This document shows, piece by piece, positions 28,355-40,972 of a stretch of DNA of 64,000 nucleotides. The position numbers were made by a program, and so were the translations under genes. The notes under the pieces were generated by a model. The model made no database searches. It was not told the origin of the DNA and saw only the letters and a list, made by a program, of their open reading frames with translations. The stretch is from Suillus spraguei (Eukaryota; Basidiomycota; Agaricomycetes; Boletales; Suillaceae), in the NCBI GenBank assembly GCA_016800925.1, contig JABCPU010000277.1:1-64000 (forward strand), given 5' to 3'. Position 1 is the stretch's first letter, and each line of letters opens with the position of its first letter.

Positions 28355-30544
28355 ATGCTACAGCTCCCTGGCCTGCACATTTTTGGCAACACTCAGCTCA
28401 TCCTCAATGCTGGGGCTTGTGTTGGAGTAATGGCAGTAATTGTTTGGGCTTACCTTCGGAAATCAGGTAGTCGCCTTCCACTCCCACCTTCTCCTCCCAC
28501 TTGGAGACTTTGGGGACACTTTTTACCCCCTCGCAAGTGAAGTTTCATATCCCCGACCTCATTTCTTGTAATCTGATTATATCACATTTCTGATCAGCCC
28601 GTCTCGCACCATAGCGCAGTGGATCAACGAGTATGGCCCTCTAGTTACTATTCGCTCAGGAACCCAGACCATCGTGATCATTGGTCGATACAAAGTTAGT
28701 TCCTTCAGTGTTCATAATACGTGATCATCTTCAGATCCAACACTTCGTTGCAGGCCGCGGTGGATATAATGGAGAAGCAGGGTAGAATGCTAGCTGATCG
28801 ACCTCGCCTTGTTGCCGGAGAAATTCTTGCACGCGGACTCACCATCGGTTTATCACGTGCTGGGGACAGGCTCCGTCGGAAACGCAGGTTCGTCACGGTA
28901 ATTCTGGGGCTCAGACAGCCCTGATCTTACTTCTAAATATGGTACAGAGCACTCCATACGCATCTCCAGCCCAAATCAGCTGAGACGTATCAACCTCTGC
29001 AGATGTCACAAGCGAAAGCCGTGATCCTCAGCATTCTCGACGATCCACTCAACTTTCAGGACCATGTGGCAACGTAAGTGATTTCCTACGTATAGCATCC
29101 GGGCCTGAGTATGTTACTTACGAGTTCTTCGAAGTTATGCCGCAGCGACCATCATGAAAATTGCGTATGGGAAGACCACACCGATATCCGGAACTGATCC
29201 CGAGATTATGCAGGTCCGCCAGCTCATCAGGAAAATTGGTACAGTCCTGCGCCATGGTTATTACTTGGCGGACTCCATACCATGGCTTAAATACCTTCCT
29301 TGGTATGCGCCAGAATTAAGAGACGAGTACGAAAGGACCAAGCGACTCTACACAGACCAGCTGAACCGCGTAAGACAGCAATTAGTACGTGCTATCTTGC
29401 CTGTCTTCACATGGTATTTGAGTTGTTCCACAGCAGAGCAACGAGGACATCGCCCCATCATTTTCAAAACACATTCTAGAAAATAGACATCTCTATGGCT
29501 TGACGGAGATCGAGATGGCGTATCTTTCTGGCGTCTTTTCTTCGGCTGGAATCGAAACGGTGAGGCGTCTTCTATTTTTCCGATTGATTTCACTGAAATG
29601 AGGGATCAGACCGCTGTGGCAATATGCACAGTGCTAACAGTGGCCGCACGCTTCCCTGAAGAACAAGCTAAAGTACAGGCCGAGCTTGATTCAGTCATCG
29701 GAAGGGGGGAAGGTAGTTCGTTTTACATCGTAGTTATGTCAATTGAATGATTTCTCCGCTAAAGCGCCGACCTTCGCCGATAAATCATCCCTTCCTCGCC
29801 TGGAGGCGTTTATCTCTGAGGCTTTGAGATGGAGACCGTTAGCTGCTGAAGGTGGGTCTCTAAATGGTCGGTCTCTGCACTTGAAGTTCACACAATCTAC
29901 CCCATAGGATTACCTCACCGGACTACTGAAGACGTAATTTGGGCAAGTGCCTCCTGAACGATTTGTTGTGCGCGGGATAATCTGACATCTGCCTGCAGGA
30001 AAACTATTGCATTCCCGCAGGAACTACCGTAACTGGTAACCACTGGTAAGTCGATGTTCTTGAATATAAGAAGTATCAAATTGTCACCGTGTCAGGGCCA
30101 TCTCTCGAGATCCAGATGTTTATCCCGAGCCTGATGCATTCAAGCCCGAGCGTTGGATTGATGACCAAGGTCACTTAAGGGATGATCTCGCATTCTTTGT
30201 ATACGGATTTGGTCGGCGGTGAGCAGCGTCTTTTGTGATATACTTTCTTTGATTGTCCTTCCTTGCAGCGTATGTCCAGGTCAACACGTTGCGAACAGGT
30301 TAGAGTTCTTTCTATATGCATGATTACGCGCATGATTTCCCGATCTAATTTTAAATGTTATAGATCGGTGTTCATAAATTCGCTTCTTATTCTTTGGGCC
30401 TTCAAACTCAGTCTGGATCCTACAAAACCGCAGGATGACATGGAACTCATGAACGCGACAACTCCATGCGCCATTGAATTTAAAGCGAGGATTCCAGAAG
30501 CAGAGCTTAGGCGTATGATGCAGAACTATCCCGAGGGCGGGTGA
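28355..30544 (+). CDS. Cytochrome P450 B (tandem paralogue of P450 A)
   Basis: Same architecture as P450 A: start MLQLPG at 28355, membrane helix, PLPPSPPTW hinge, SSAGIET I-helix segment, EALRWRP, PERW, FVYGFGRR + VCPGQH and end at 30544. The GC-AG intron is conserved (29943-29998). One difference is an extra 12 bp in the intron after the haem exon (near 30325). Its 29217-29698 segment is identical to 22055-22536 of P450 A, including intron bases, while the flanking exons differ by several percent or more. The possible phase problem at the I-helix is shared, because it lies inside the identical tract. Confidence 0.78.
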
Positions 30545-30920
30545 GAAGCATTGGGTGAGGTTATCACCAGGAAGTACATGAAAAACCAGATCATGTATTT
30601 GTTCACCCCTCCAGGATGCTCATCACAACCTCGAGTCTGAATGCTGTAATATTACGGACTATGAATCTATTTAATTATTATGATATTATATATTATAGGG
30701 GAGTTAAATGCCCAACGCCATACCTAGAATAAATAGAAGTAAATAGAGAATAAAGCCACTAGATAAGCTAAGCCTTGTCGTGCTATGCCGCCATGCCTGT
30801 ACTTGGTCTAGTCAGAATTTGATAGATACCCCCTGGTTAACTCACAGTGTCCTCTGCCAGCATTGCAATGCGAAAATATTTTAGCACCATCCGAGGTAGA
30901 GCTGCCATCACCTGTGCAGG
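30545..30920. other. Intergenic, no gene seen
   Basis: The first ~60 bp continues the P450 duplication; the rest is AT-rich and featureless. Confidence 0.4.
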
Positions 30921-31779
30921 ATGACGGACATTAGCCTGTCATGTGACCCACTACCCAGCATGAGAAGGGAACACATTTTATTTCACAACAAACTTCAACC
31001 TTCCTACGAATTCATGAATGTCTCGCTGCACGAGATCGCCTACAGTGGGAAAAGTTACCTCATAACTGCGTCGTTATGCCAGGGAGCTTGGCGTCCCAGT
31101 TGCCTGCTTAGGCACCTTCAATTACGACCTCGACCACCGGTATGCGGGGCTCGGAAACCTGCATAACACGAAAGTGGAGTGTCCAGAGGTTTTTTTTTTT
31201 TTTTTTTTTGATCCTTGTTTATTGTCCGTTGGGGCTATGCCCTATGATGGACACTGCCTACTGTACATCTAATCTATTCGTATATGCTTTGGTCCGTTTT
31301 TGGTTGTCTATGCTATACAGTGGTCCTGGCTTGCGCGCGGACGTTAGGGCCTTCTTCAGGCTCTTGATATGATTTGTGCGACTTGTTGTCGCGTTTCCTC
31401 TATTCCTTCTCCTTTTCCGCTGGGGGGGTTACATCTCCGAAGGTTTGTTCCAATCTTCTCGTGCGCGCGATGTACGTCAACGTTGCTCTCATTCCCTTGC
31501 TTTCGTTCAGCAGGTACTCGATTTTGCATTGTCTTGCTCCGACTTCTTTCCTCATTTGTTCTCTCTGGTTCACGTATGCTGGGCAGACTAGGATGAAGTG
31601 GTGTACCGTTTCGTCATGGTTTTCGCATGCTGGGCAACGCGCTGTTGGGGATTTCGCTTTGTGTGTGTCCAGAGGTACGAGATAGCGACGGTGCCATAAT
31701 TCACCCCCGCGACTACTGGTTCAACCTGCGACACGTCGAAGTAGATGTATACCTGAAGCTGTGTGCCGCAAGCCTATGA
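30921..31779 (+). pseudogene. Unrecognised gene fragment interrupted by a LINE
   Basis: When the LINE and one target-site copy are skipped, an open frame runs through: LGTFNYDLDHRYAGLGNLH before the insertion (about 31106-31190) continues after it as VRDSDGAIIHPRDYWFNLRH and ends with TGA at 31777. An upstream segment in another frame (from ATG 30939) reads protein-like (SYEFMNVSLHEIAYSGKSYL), so there is an intron or frameshift near 31075. I do not recognise the family. The insertion inactivates it. Confidence 0.45.
31190..31664 (-). mobile_element. 5'-truncated Tad-like LINE
   Basis: A plus-strand run of about 19 T (the poly-A tail) marks the 3' end near 31190. The minus strand encodes the C-terminus of a non-LTR retrotransposon protein with a CPAC-x(8-9)-HH-x(4)-C cluster (CPACENHDETVHHFILVC, about 31530-31650) as found after the RT domain in fungal Tad-clade elements. 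Twelve-base target-site duplications GTGTCCAGAGGT flank it (31179-31190 and 31665-31676). Only ~475 bp remain, as expected for incomplete target-primed reverse transcription. Confidence 0.85.
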
Positions 31780-32275
31780 CTAGAATGTATATGTTAACTG
31801 AACACAGGTGGGCTATCCCCTCTTCCGCCAGCCTAAGTCGAGGATGACAGATGGGGACAAGTATGGTTCCCGCAACTACCAGATCATCCGAACGCAAAGG
31901 TCACCATAGTAGTAAGGAGAGAACAATTAAATAGGAGATCGAGCTATGAACACGCAGCAACACAGCAGGGTAAATGGAATCGGAGACCCACAACGCCATG
32001 GAAAGAGGCAGAAGTGCCCATGGTAGTCAATAAAAGAGCACGGAAAGGAGAAAGCACGATGAACACGCAATGATTCAAGCTGTCCCAACTGAAATAAGAT
32101 TCTATGTTCACCGATACGGTCTACGAAAGCTGTGAATTGGAATTGCGGGTCCCCCATGGTCCGAATTGATGTTGTTGAGACTCAAGATGCGAATGCTACG
32201 TCGATGACTTTTTACCTACGCTGCGAGTCAACCATTCGTACAAATCGATCCCGTGTATATTTTGGCAATTCCATA

Positions 32276-33746
32276 TTAGTTGATGTCGGCAGTAGTGAAG
32301 GGAGTTTCGGCAAAACCGACCCCAAAGTGGTCATTTAACACGATGTAGAAGCGCTGCATAAATGTGTAGCCAACAACAAAGTCAAGCCCAGGGCGAGCGG
32401 CCGTGCCCAGGTTCGCAATGATGAGATATATGCCATCGGTCTCACCACCAGTAAGCTTGTTGTTGATAGAACGGGGCCAGATCTGGGCGTTAGCGACCAG
32501 ACTGAGGGTTTTCTGTGCAAAATGGTGAACAAGGGGTGTGACAGCCGACAGAATTGACATACGTGGCTCATACGGAATTGCAACACCTGTAAGACATTGT
32601 ACCTGTCAAGGGTAATACGGAGAAGACCAGTCGGCTGATCGAAAGTAGCGCCGGTTGCGGCCTGGTACCTGTGATAGGCATCTATCGGGCGCTGATTAGA
32701 CCATTATTACTCGCTGCACTCTAAATACACACACGGGGCAATTTTAATAAAGGTGGTCCCAGAATCGATGAAGCCAGCAGCGTTGTCCAAGATTTCCGTA
32801 TCGCCGTAAGTGATGCTCTGATCGATACCCCAGTAGTTCGCTGAGGGGGTGATTTCGGTGACAGGACTGAAACAGCATAATTACTAAGAGTCTTGATTGA
32901 TCTAGGAGCTGAGGTAGCTTACGTGTATACAATGCTGCCAATAAACTTGGTATAGTCAACGCCACCAAAGGAGAGCTCTCCAACATTGGTGTCTAAGTTC
33001 GGGGTGGGCCGGAAAAAGATACCGACAATGTTGTGATCAATGGCGCCTGCGCTGACCAGGCAGTTGGTAAAAGTCGGGTACGTGACACCCGGTCTATCTG
33101 TCAGGGTATTGAGTGTCAAATCTTCAGGCCCGAGGCCAAGGACACCGTCAGATATGACGTTGTTCCAAGTATAAGCAACAGCGAGGTCGTAGTTGAGGAT
33201 GGCAAGCCCACCACCGAGAGTGACGGTATCTCGGAAGATAGTTCCTATAGATAATTGTAGGTATTTTCAATATTTTCAACTTATGATATTGTTGTATGTC
33301 GTACCAGAGAATGAGGAAGAAGGACCCCCCGGAATACCGGAGTAGAGTGCCCTTACACCCTGTCCGGTGGAGACGCCGGTTTCGCTGTATGGACTGCTTG
33401 CGCCAATCCATGTGACCGCGCTACCGGTGTCGACAATCACGTTGTCTTCAATAATATATTAGTAGTCGCATATTTTCTCAGTGTTGAACTAACAGGTCCT
33501 GGGGGGGCTGCCAACGCTAAGTGTCACGGAATATTTACCCCAAGCACTGTCTCGGAATATAGAAATGCTTTCAGCACGGTAGTCCTGTAAGGCTGCCACA
33601 CGAGCTTTATCGTGTTGCACGAGGTCAATAGTACCATTGGATCTCCTGGTAAGGGGGAGGATAATGGTGGAATTGCGAACTTCAATGGGCGATCCCGTGA
33701 TTGACAAAGCCAGGAGAAGAGTCAACAAGGATTCAATGAGGAACAT
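32276..33746 (-). CDS. Secreted pepsin-like aspartic protease (family A1)
   Basis: An endopeptidase probably secreted. Exon 1 starts MFLIESLLTLLLALSITGSP, a signal peptide, followed by a short propeptide. The first catalytic motif is VDTGSAVTWIG (about 33410-33440) and the second is FIDSGTTFIK (about 32755-32785), both intact. Between them is the ISDGVLGLGPEDL segment typical of polyporopepsin-like enzymes. The C-terminal exon ends VGYTFMQRFYIVLND...VGFAETP with stop at 32276. Five or six short introns interrupt it. The first motif followed by Ala (DTGSA rather than DTGSS) is a mild variant also common in polyporopepsin-like proteins. Confidence 0.85.
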
Positions 33747-34734
33747 GGCTTATTGGAAGTAATATCATGCTCAGTAGCCCGTTATATATTTCAAGTTATG
33801 TGCCAGCGAACGCGATGACCGTGGCACGTACTGTATTGAAACGTCCCCTCGAAAAAGCAATGATGAGGTAGTTCAGATCCGAGTCAGATCATCAGTGCAA
33901 GAATTCGACCTCTCGATAAAATGTGGTAAGAGACACCTCACGTTCATTTCAATAGAGATGCCACCTATCATGAATACATTGGTGTAGCAAGCGTTAACGA
34001 GCGCTAAGCCTTGAGAGCGGTTGCAATGTCCACATTGCTTTGTCACACGCAAATGACTGTTAATGGCGTAGCGTTCAAATGATGCGTCCTTCAAGTTGTT
34101 TCAGAGTGCCGGGTTCACTGCGGAAACGAGAATTTGATCAGGCCTTCCAGGACAGGGTGCGAAAAGACGACATAACCAGCACATAATGGTGACAGAGCAG
34201 TAGAAAGTTCGGGTTCTAATCCGACGTACTATAGGAACACCGGTTAAAATATTGGAATATGGGTCGCTAGTACTATTCCGACGACTGAATTATATCTAGT
34301 TTATAGGGTTCGTATGTCTGACTTTAGTCTGAATACGAAGCTACCATAAGACTATATCCTCTCATATGGATCTGACCCGCTCCCTGACGCTTCCAGTCAT
34401 CACTCCTTCGCTCCCTGCCTCTCAATACCACAATGTACGGTTCTCACCAGCTTCTAGAAGACAAGAAGTGCGTGAGATGGAAACACGCATCATCTGACAG
34501 CGCAATGAGAAAAGTTAGATCTTGCTGTTCACCTGGGAAAGATAACACCACATACCATGTGAGAGCAAAACATGGCTTGGTTGGGTTGGGCAATCGCAGA
34601 GAAAGTCATTCTGGCAGTATCAAGGTCAAAAAAAGTAAACATTTCAACAGATAACATTACACACCGCATGAGAATGGGCCGTCGCCAAAGCACCACCAGC
34701 ATTGAAATCATGCACCTCCTCGTTGTTGGACAGC
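33747..34734. other. Intergenic, no gene seen
   Basis: A 28-bp stretch near 34115 (CACTGCGGAAACGAGAATTTG) resembles sequences at 50126, 50303 and, inverted, at 52037-52060. No gene is recognised. Confidence 0.4.
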
Positions 34735-35130
34735 GAGAGACTGTAACGAGCCGTCAGCGTCAGGCAAGCGAGCCAACAGACGAGAACACAACAGCCTGCA
34801 CCAACTGAGAGCGGGCCACAGCCAAAGCATCATTCAACATCGAGCCGAAAGACTAGAGGCGCATTCTCTGAGAGCAGGACACGACCAGAGCATCATCAGC
34901 GTCAGGTAAGCAAACCAAAAGACGAACACAGATACTCTGAGAGCGGGACATAACAGGAGCGCCATCAGGGTTGGCTATTAAGCGAGCCAAAAGTGAGAAC
35001 ACGCAGTGGCCAAGAGTGGGACGTGACCATCAGGGTTCAGTAAGTGAACCAACAGACGAGAAAGGCAACGGCTGAGAGCGCGACACGGTCAGAGCATCAT
35101 CAGCGTCGGGTAAGCGAGCCAAAAGACAAT
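34735..35130. repeat. Degenerate tandem repeat, ~70-80 bp units
   Basis: About five imperfect units share CAGCGTCAGGTAAGCGAGCC-like, AAAAGACGAGAACAC-like and GAGAGCGGGACATGACC-like segments. No coding potential was recognised. Confidence 0.6.
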
Positions 35131-35139
35131 AACAGCTTA

Positions 35140-35290
35140 CCATAGGACCCGGTTTCGCCACTCTGAAGGTGAAACTAAAGGTCTCGAATGTGACTAGTAG
35201 CGGGTTTTCTATTGTGTCATCGTCGAAAAAAATGATTTTGGCAGAGAAATCCATTCCGGCCCGTAGTACGGTTGGCTATGTGTATCAGGA
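35140..35290 (-). other. Possible exon at the Helitron pair's left flank
   Basis: On the minus strand, LLVTFETFSFTFRVAKPGPM is followed by GTAAGC, a likely donor. It resembles MGVKTFKLTFECRTPGPI followed by GTAAGT at about 50670-50729 (plus strand), suggesting an unrecognised small gene family. The 5' side is cut by the Helitron at 35291. Confidence 0.3.
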
Positions 35291-35302
35291 CGAGTCCACC
35301 AC

Positions 35303-35705
35303 CCGTTGTGCCTTCGGCACAGGAAGCAAAAGGAGTGCTTCGCACTCCTTTTGCTTCCTGTCCAAGGCTTCATCCTAATAATTCACTTTGCCCAAGGCAC
35401 AGGAAGGCAAAAGAGTGCTTCGCACTCTTTTGCCTTCCTGGCCTTGGCTTCATCCCAATAATTTCTTTTGCCCAAGGCACAGAAAGCCAAAAAGAGTGCT
35501 TCGCACTCTTTTGCCTTCCTGGCCTTGGCTTCATCCCAATAATTTTCTTTTGCCCAAGGCACAGAAAGCCAAAAAGAGTGCTTCGCACTCTTTTTGCCTT
35601 CCTGGCCTTGGCTTCATCCCAATAATTTTCTTTTGCCCAAGGCACAGAAAGCCAAAAAGAGTGCTTCGCACTCTTTTTGACTTTCTGGCCTTGGCTTCAT
35701 CCTGA
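35303..35705 (-). repeat. Five tandem palindromes at the 3' subterminus of Helitron copy 2
   Basis: Palindromes centred near 35340, 35422, 35505, 35587 and 35668 all contain AGAGTGCTTCGCACTCT (or AGGAGTG...CACTCCT for the terminal one) with AAGGCAAA-type arms. The terminal hairpin GTGCCTTCGGCAC lies at about 35310-35323. Copy 1 has three units, so the number is variable. Confidence 0.85.
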
Positions 35706-35802
35706 TAATCATAGTAAATCTTCAAACAAACATGTACATTTCACCACCATTTCAGCAAGACTAAAAGTACACTACATATCACTTTACATAAAACTACATC
35801 AA

Positions 35803-38800
35803 TCAATTCTCAATCTGATCACCAAGTCCTCTCAGCACTTCTGTATACACCACATTGGTCGTCTTTGACCCTTCTTCATGCTCTGGAAAGATAGCACACA
35901 CTCTCTCTGGGTGAGTGCACCTGGACAATGCCACATACAGCTGTCCATGACTGAACACAGGAGTTCTCAAATCCAGTCCAACCCACTTCACACTTTGACC
36001 TTGAGCCTTGTTGATTGTCATAGCAAATGCAAGACGGACAGGAAATTGTCGACGCTTTAGAGGATTGGGTTATCTTCAGCAGTGGCATCCAGAGTCATCC
36101 TGGGAATCAGCACTGTGTCCTGATTGTCTTGCTGGGCTTCATCAACTCCATCCTTGAGAATCCGACATTTGAGCACATGTGTGGTCCAAGACAGGAGGAT
36201 CATCCTGGTTCCATTGTAGAGGCCATTGGTGGGATCCAAGTTGCGCAACAGCATCAGAGGAACACCCACTTTGAGTTCCAATTTGTGCAAAGGGAACCCT
36301 GATGGTGTCAGAGTGTGAAGGAACTCATGGGGATATATTCATATTCCCTCTCAGCAACTGAGTCTGCACTGGTGAACACTGCTTTTTCTCCAGGGAATAA
36401 TTCAAGAATGTTGGTATTGATTTCATCCACATCAGTGTTCTTTGCAGAGAGGATGGTACGTTCCAGGAAGAAGGAATCATTCACAGGAGGATGGTCAGGA
36501 AGCAGGATAGGAGAGTAGAGGGCATTGATGAGTGACTGGACATTATTATTGGCACAGCGCATACGAATTGGAAGGACCACTGTTCCATCAGCATGTGTGT
36601 TCTTTCCAGCTCCAATCTCCAGAAGCCACTTGGCAAATTCATCAGAGGCAGGGTCTTGACCAAGGCGCATGTTTGTCTTGAGATGGAAGATCTGAAGCCT
36701 TGGCCAAATGCGAGATCTGCAGAAGGTAGCACCCACTATCTGCTCTCTGGATCCATGAGCCACCACTGGTAGAGTCTGTCTGAAGTCTCCTCCAAAGAGT
36801 ATGGATAATCCTCCAAAATCAGCATCAACATTGAGAAGGTCGCGCAATGAGCGGTCAAGGCATTCCAGATTGTGACGGTGTAGCATTGGAATTTCATCAC
36901 AGATGATGAGGGAGGTGGCCTTCAGAAGCTCATGCACAACATCTCCTTTCTTGATGTTGCAGGAGCTGTCTTCATTGATGGGGATTGGAATCTTGAATCG
37001 CGAATGAGCTGTACGTCCACCTGGCAGGAGGAGAGAAGCAATTCCAGAGGAAGCCACACACAGGACAATCTTGCCTTCAGCACGGAGTTTTGAGGCAATG
37101 AGCTTGCAGAGATATGTCTTGCCACATCCACCTGCACTGTGGACAAAGAATGCATGTCCAGGTGTCTGCTCATTTCTTTGCATGGCATCATTGACCACTG
37201 CATCAAAGACTGTCCTCTGCTCCTGATTGAGAGAAAGCACTCCTGGATCCACCATCTGCTGGAGCTCCTCCTGGTTATACTGGAGCTGCTCAGCAATGAG
37301 CTGATTTCCCTGCATGACCCCCCATCTTGCTGCCATTTGAGGTGTAGGCATCTGAGGAATCACTTGCAAAGACTTTCCATTTTTGCGAAGTTTTCCATCA
37401 ATGAGATAGAGACCATAGTCATAGACCTCTTCATTTGTAGGGTTAGGAATGTTGAATGGGGCATGAGACAGGTGGTGACGCAGATCATCGCAGAGATTGT
37501 CCTTGAATTGGTTCCAAAGATCACTGGGGTCTGTAGGGTTGCAGTGGATGAGGACGATGGCAAAGAGATTGCGCATGCCATGTCCAGTGCTCATGTGAGA
37601 GGCATCCTGCAAGCATTGGATCCATTCATTGTCATCCTCAAGCAGACCCTACGTCGACATGCCTCCTTGAAAGTGTCATATAAAACACCATCAACTGTTC
37701 GAAGGTTCTCATAGGAGGTGGCCCCTTGAATACATTGTGAGTTTGATTGATAAAAATTGACATGAGCATCATACCTTTTACTACAGTCAGAAGCAATCTC
37801 AGGTAGAAGCGCTCTCCAGATCCAGGTGCAGCAGAGTACATCCTTCCAATGGCCATTCCACGTTGTCGTACCTTCCATGCGGTCTTGTTCCATACGAATT
37901 TTGAGGGGAAGTCCTGGTAGAGGTGGTCATGGGCTCCAGCTGCCACCAAGATATTGTTGGTATTGGCTTTGAACCATCCAGTAAGGCAAGTCTCCTTGGT
38001 TGCTGCACGCTCAAGAACATCCTGGGCATCATCCTCAGGATCATAAAACACCATGTGTTCATTTGGAAGGTGGACTGGCAGACGGTAGACAGAGGGCCAT
38101 TCAAGGTGCATTCCAAACTCAAAGATGTGCCATGCAGCCTCAGTGGAGCTGATGTATCTGGAGTCAAGGTAGGTTTTGACCTCATCCACTGGTCCTGGCA
38201 TCTCCAAAGTGGCACGGTCATTTCCCTTGTAGATGTACTTGTGGATGTATTTCACAGACTTGATGGAAGCACAGACTTCAAGATTGATGTGGCAGTTGAA
38301 TTCCACCAGGAGTTGTGGAGGGTGAGGAACAACATCTTGTTGGTGAAGACAGTGTATTCTTCTGGACAGTGCGACCATTGTCAGGTCTTGCATACTCTGG
38401 ATAGCCATCCTCCTTCATCAATGTCTGGGCACAGAAAGACTTTGGAAAGTGCTTTTTGCAACGTCCATTCTCTAAGCAACGTTCTGGAGAGCAGGGGCCA
38501 TGAAGCATGTATTTCTCCACAGCCTCATAGAGTTGGGGATGGACATTTCTGTCAGGTATCTGGGCAGAGATGAAGGAGTCTATTTGTTCCACAGTGCGAA
38601 TCTTGTGGTCTGGATCCAGGAAGATGAGAAGGTGCATGTGAGGCAGACCACGCTTTTGATATTCAATGGTGTACACCAATCCTGCAACCTTGCCATAGTA
38701 GCCATTGCGAACTTTCTTCAGCAGAGCCTGCTGCTTTTGATAGAATACGCGAGCCACCAAGTCTGGACGGTCCACAGCAGTTTGACCTACATTAGAAAAC

Positions 38801-40891
38801 TTGTCAGAATCAAGTCATAATGATGCATCAGTATGTCACTTTACCTGGAAGGAGATTCTCAGTAATCTCAGGCCAGTTCCCATTGGCAGTCATTGTCAGG
38901 AAGAGATCAGGTTTCTTGCAGGCACGGCAGATGGCCAAGGAGTCCTGCAGTAGCTGCTGCATATAGCGAGGGCTTCCAGAATGAGAGGAGGGAAGGATTA
39001 TAGCACGACCTGTCTCAGCCAAATTGCCTACTCCATCATTGAGAATATTGTCTGTGAGGCCTTGGTAGCAGTCAGCCCTGATCTTCTTCTGGTTGTTTCT
39101 TATCCAGTTGAGTCTGCTCTGCTCAATGGAAGCCCAAGCATCAACAACATACTGCTGGAACAGTCTTCCACCACGAAAGATATTGTTGTGGTCAATGCGA
39201 GCTGGACGGGGATGAAGACGAAAGGCATAATATAGCAGCTGAGTCACTTTTTTGGCACGTGCACGTCCACCCTGAGGAATGATCATATCAATGTAGAGGT
39301 CCCAGCCATCCTCTCCATTGGGAAAGAGAAGGACATAATGAAGACAGGCATATGCATGGTTGAGTTGACTGATGCGCCTAAGTCGACCATTTTGATAATA
39401 TAAAATGATGTCCTTTCATGAGACACCTCCTCAGATCCATCTCCAGGAAGAGCTGCAGCAATTTCATTGGCAGTAGGAAGGTTGTATCTTCGACCATCTG
39501 TGCCTGGCAGGAAGTGAATACGCACAGAAACATCTGTCTGCTCCTCTGGAGGCTTCTCTTGCATGATTTGATAGGCTTGCTTGTAGACAGCAGCATAGGG
39601 GTGTTTTCGATGCAACATGTCATGCAGATCTCTGAGAATCTGACGATCAAGACCTTCATTTCCAGGACGGGTGGTGCGGATGTTGGTGGCTTCTTCAGAG
39701 TCATATATATAAAGTTGTGCATATGAAGGCTGGACACCCTCTGGAGGTAGAAGACTGCCCATGAGGTGATGGAGAGAGCCATGGATACGAAAAGCATTTG
39801 GGCCAGATCTTTGAATAGCACGATCCTCAATGTTGACACCAACAGAGGTAAATGCAAGAGCACTGTTGTATTGGCGAATTTTTGACACAAATGTTCTGTC
39901 TCTATATGCCTGCTCCAGCTCAGGTGGCCATGCTGGAAATGGGGGAAGGCTGACTTGGCCCTGCAAGCAGCACATACCAAAGCGAGGGTTTTGCAAAGAG
40001 GAGTTGGAGAGTCTTTCACATGCAAAGTGAAGTGCATGACATTTGGGACACTCCACATTAAGGGGACCAAGAGTATGACGGTTGGCTGGTTCTGTATATG
40101 GTTGAGCTCCATCAGGAATAGGAATGACCTGATTGATATGCTGGTTGTCCTCTTCTTCATGCTCCTGGTGTTGTTCCTGCTGTTGGATTCTCCTTCTCTC
40201 TTCATCATCTGCATGTTGCTCTTGAGATATTGGGTCATTATATTCATGTAGTGCTTCCTCAAGACGCTCCTGCTCCTCATGAACTCTCTGCTGTGCACGG
40301 TTGTGGCGGGCCTCCTCCTGTTGACCTGCTCGCTGACGATCCTGAGTTTGACTATTGAAATGCTCCTCTTCCTGTTGACCTGCTCGTAGAATATCCTGAG
40401 CTTGTCTATCTTCCTGCTGCTGCAAGTAATTGGCATCTCTCTCCTCCTGGCCTTGCCTATGAATGTGGTTAGCTTCCTGCTGCTGGAATTGCTGCTGGAT
40501 CTGATGATGACGTAATCCCTCCTGTGCTTGTCTATCTTCCTGCTGCTGAACCTGCTGGAAATGATGCTGAAACTGATTATTAAATTGTTGATAATCAGGT
40601 TGAGGTGGTACAGGCAAAGGTGGTGCAGGATTGGGTGCAAAGTATTGTTGGGGATTGTTGAAATTGTGAGGACCAACTGCACCCTCATAGTGAATAGGAC
40701 CATGCATGTATTGACCATAGTTCTGTCTATTCATCTGTTCAGCTTCCTCTTCCTGCTGTCGTTCACGGCGATGATCCTGAGCATGCCTAGCAATTATTTC
40801 AGCTAGCTGCTGCTGTGGTATATTATGTCCCTGTGCAGCTTGTTGCTGCAGCAACTGAAAGGCTGCCAAGTTATTCTGAGCAGGAGCAGGG

Positions 40892-40972
<81 letters not shown>

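Noticed and set aside
31142..31685. Overlapping plus-strand open frames rich in Phe/Ser/Cys
   Set aside because: Antisense of the LINE fragment and its poly-A tail.
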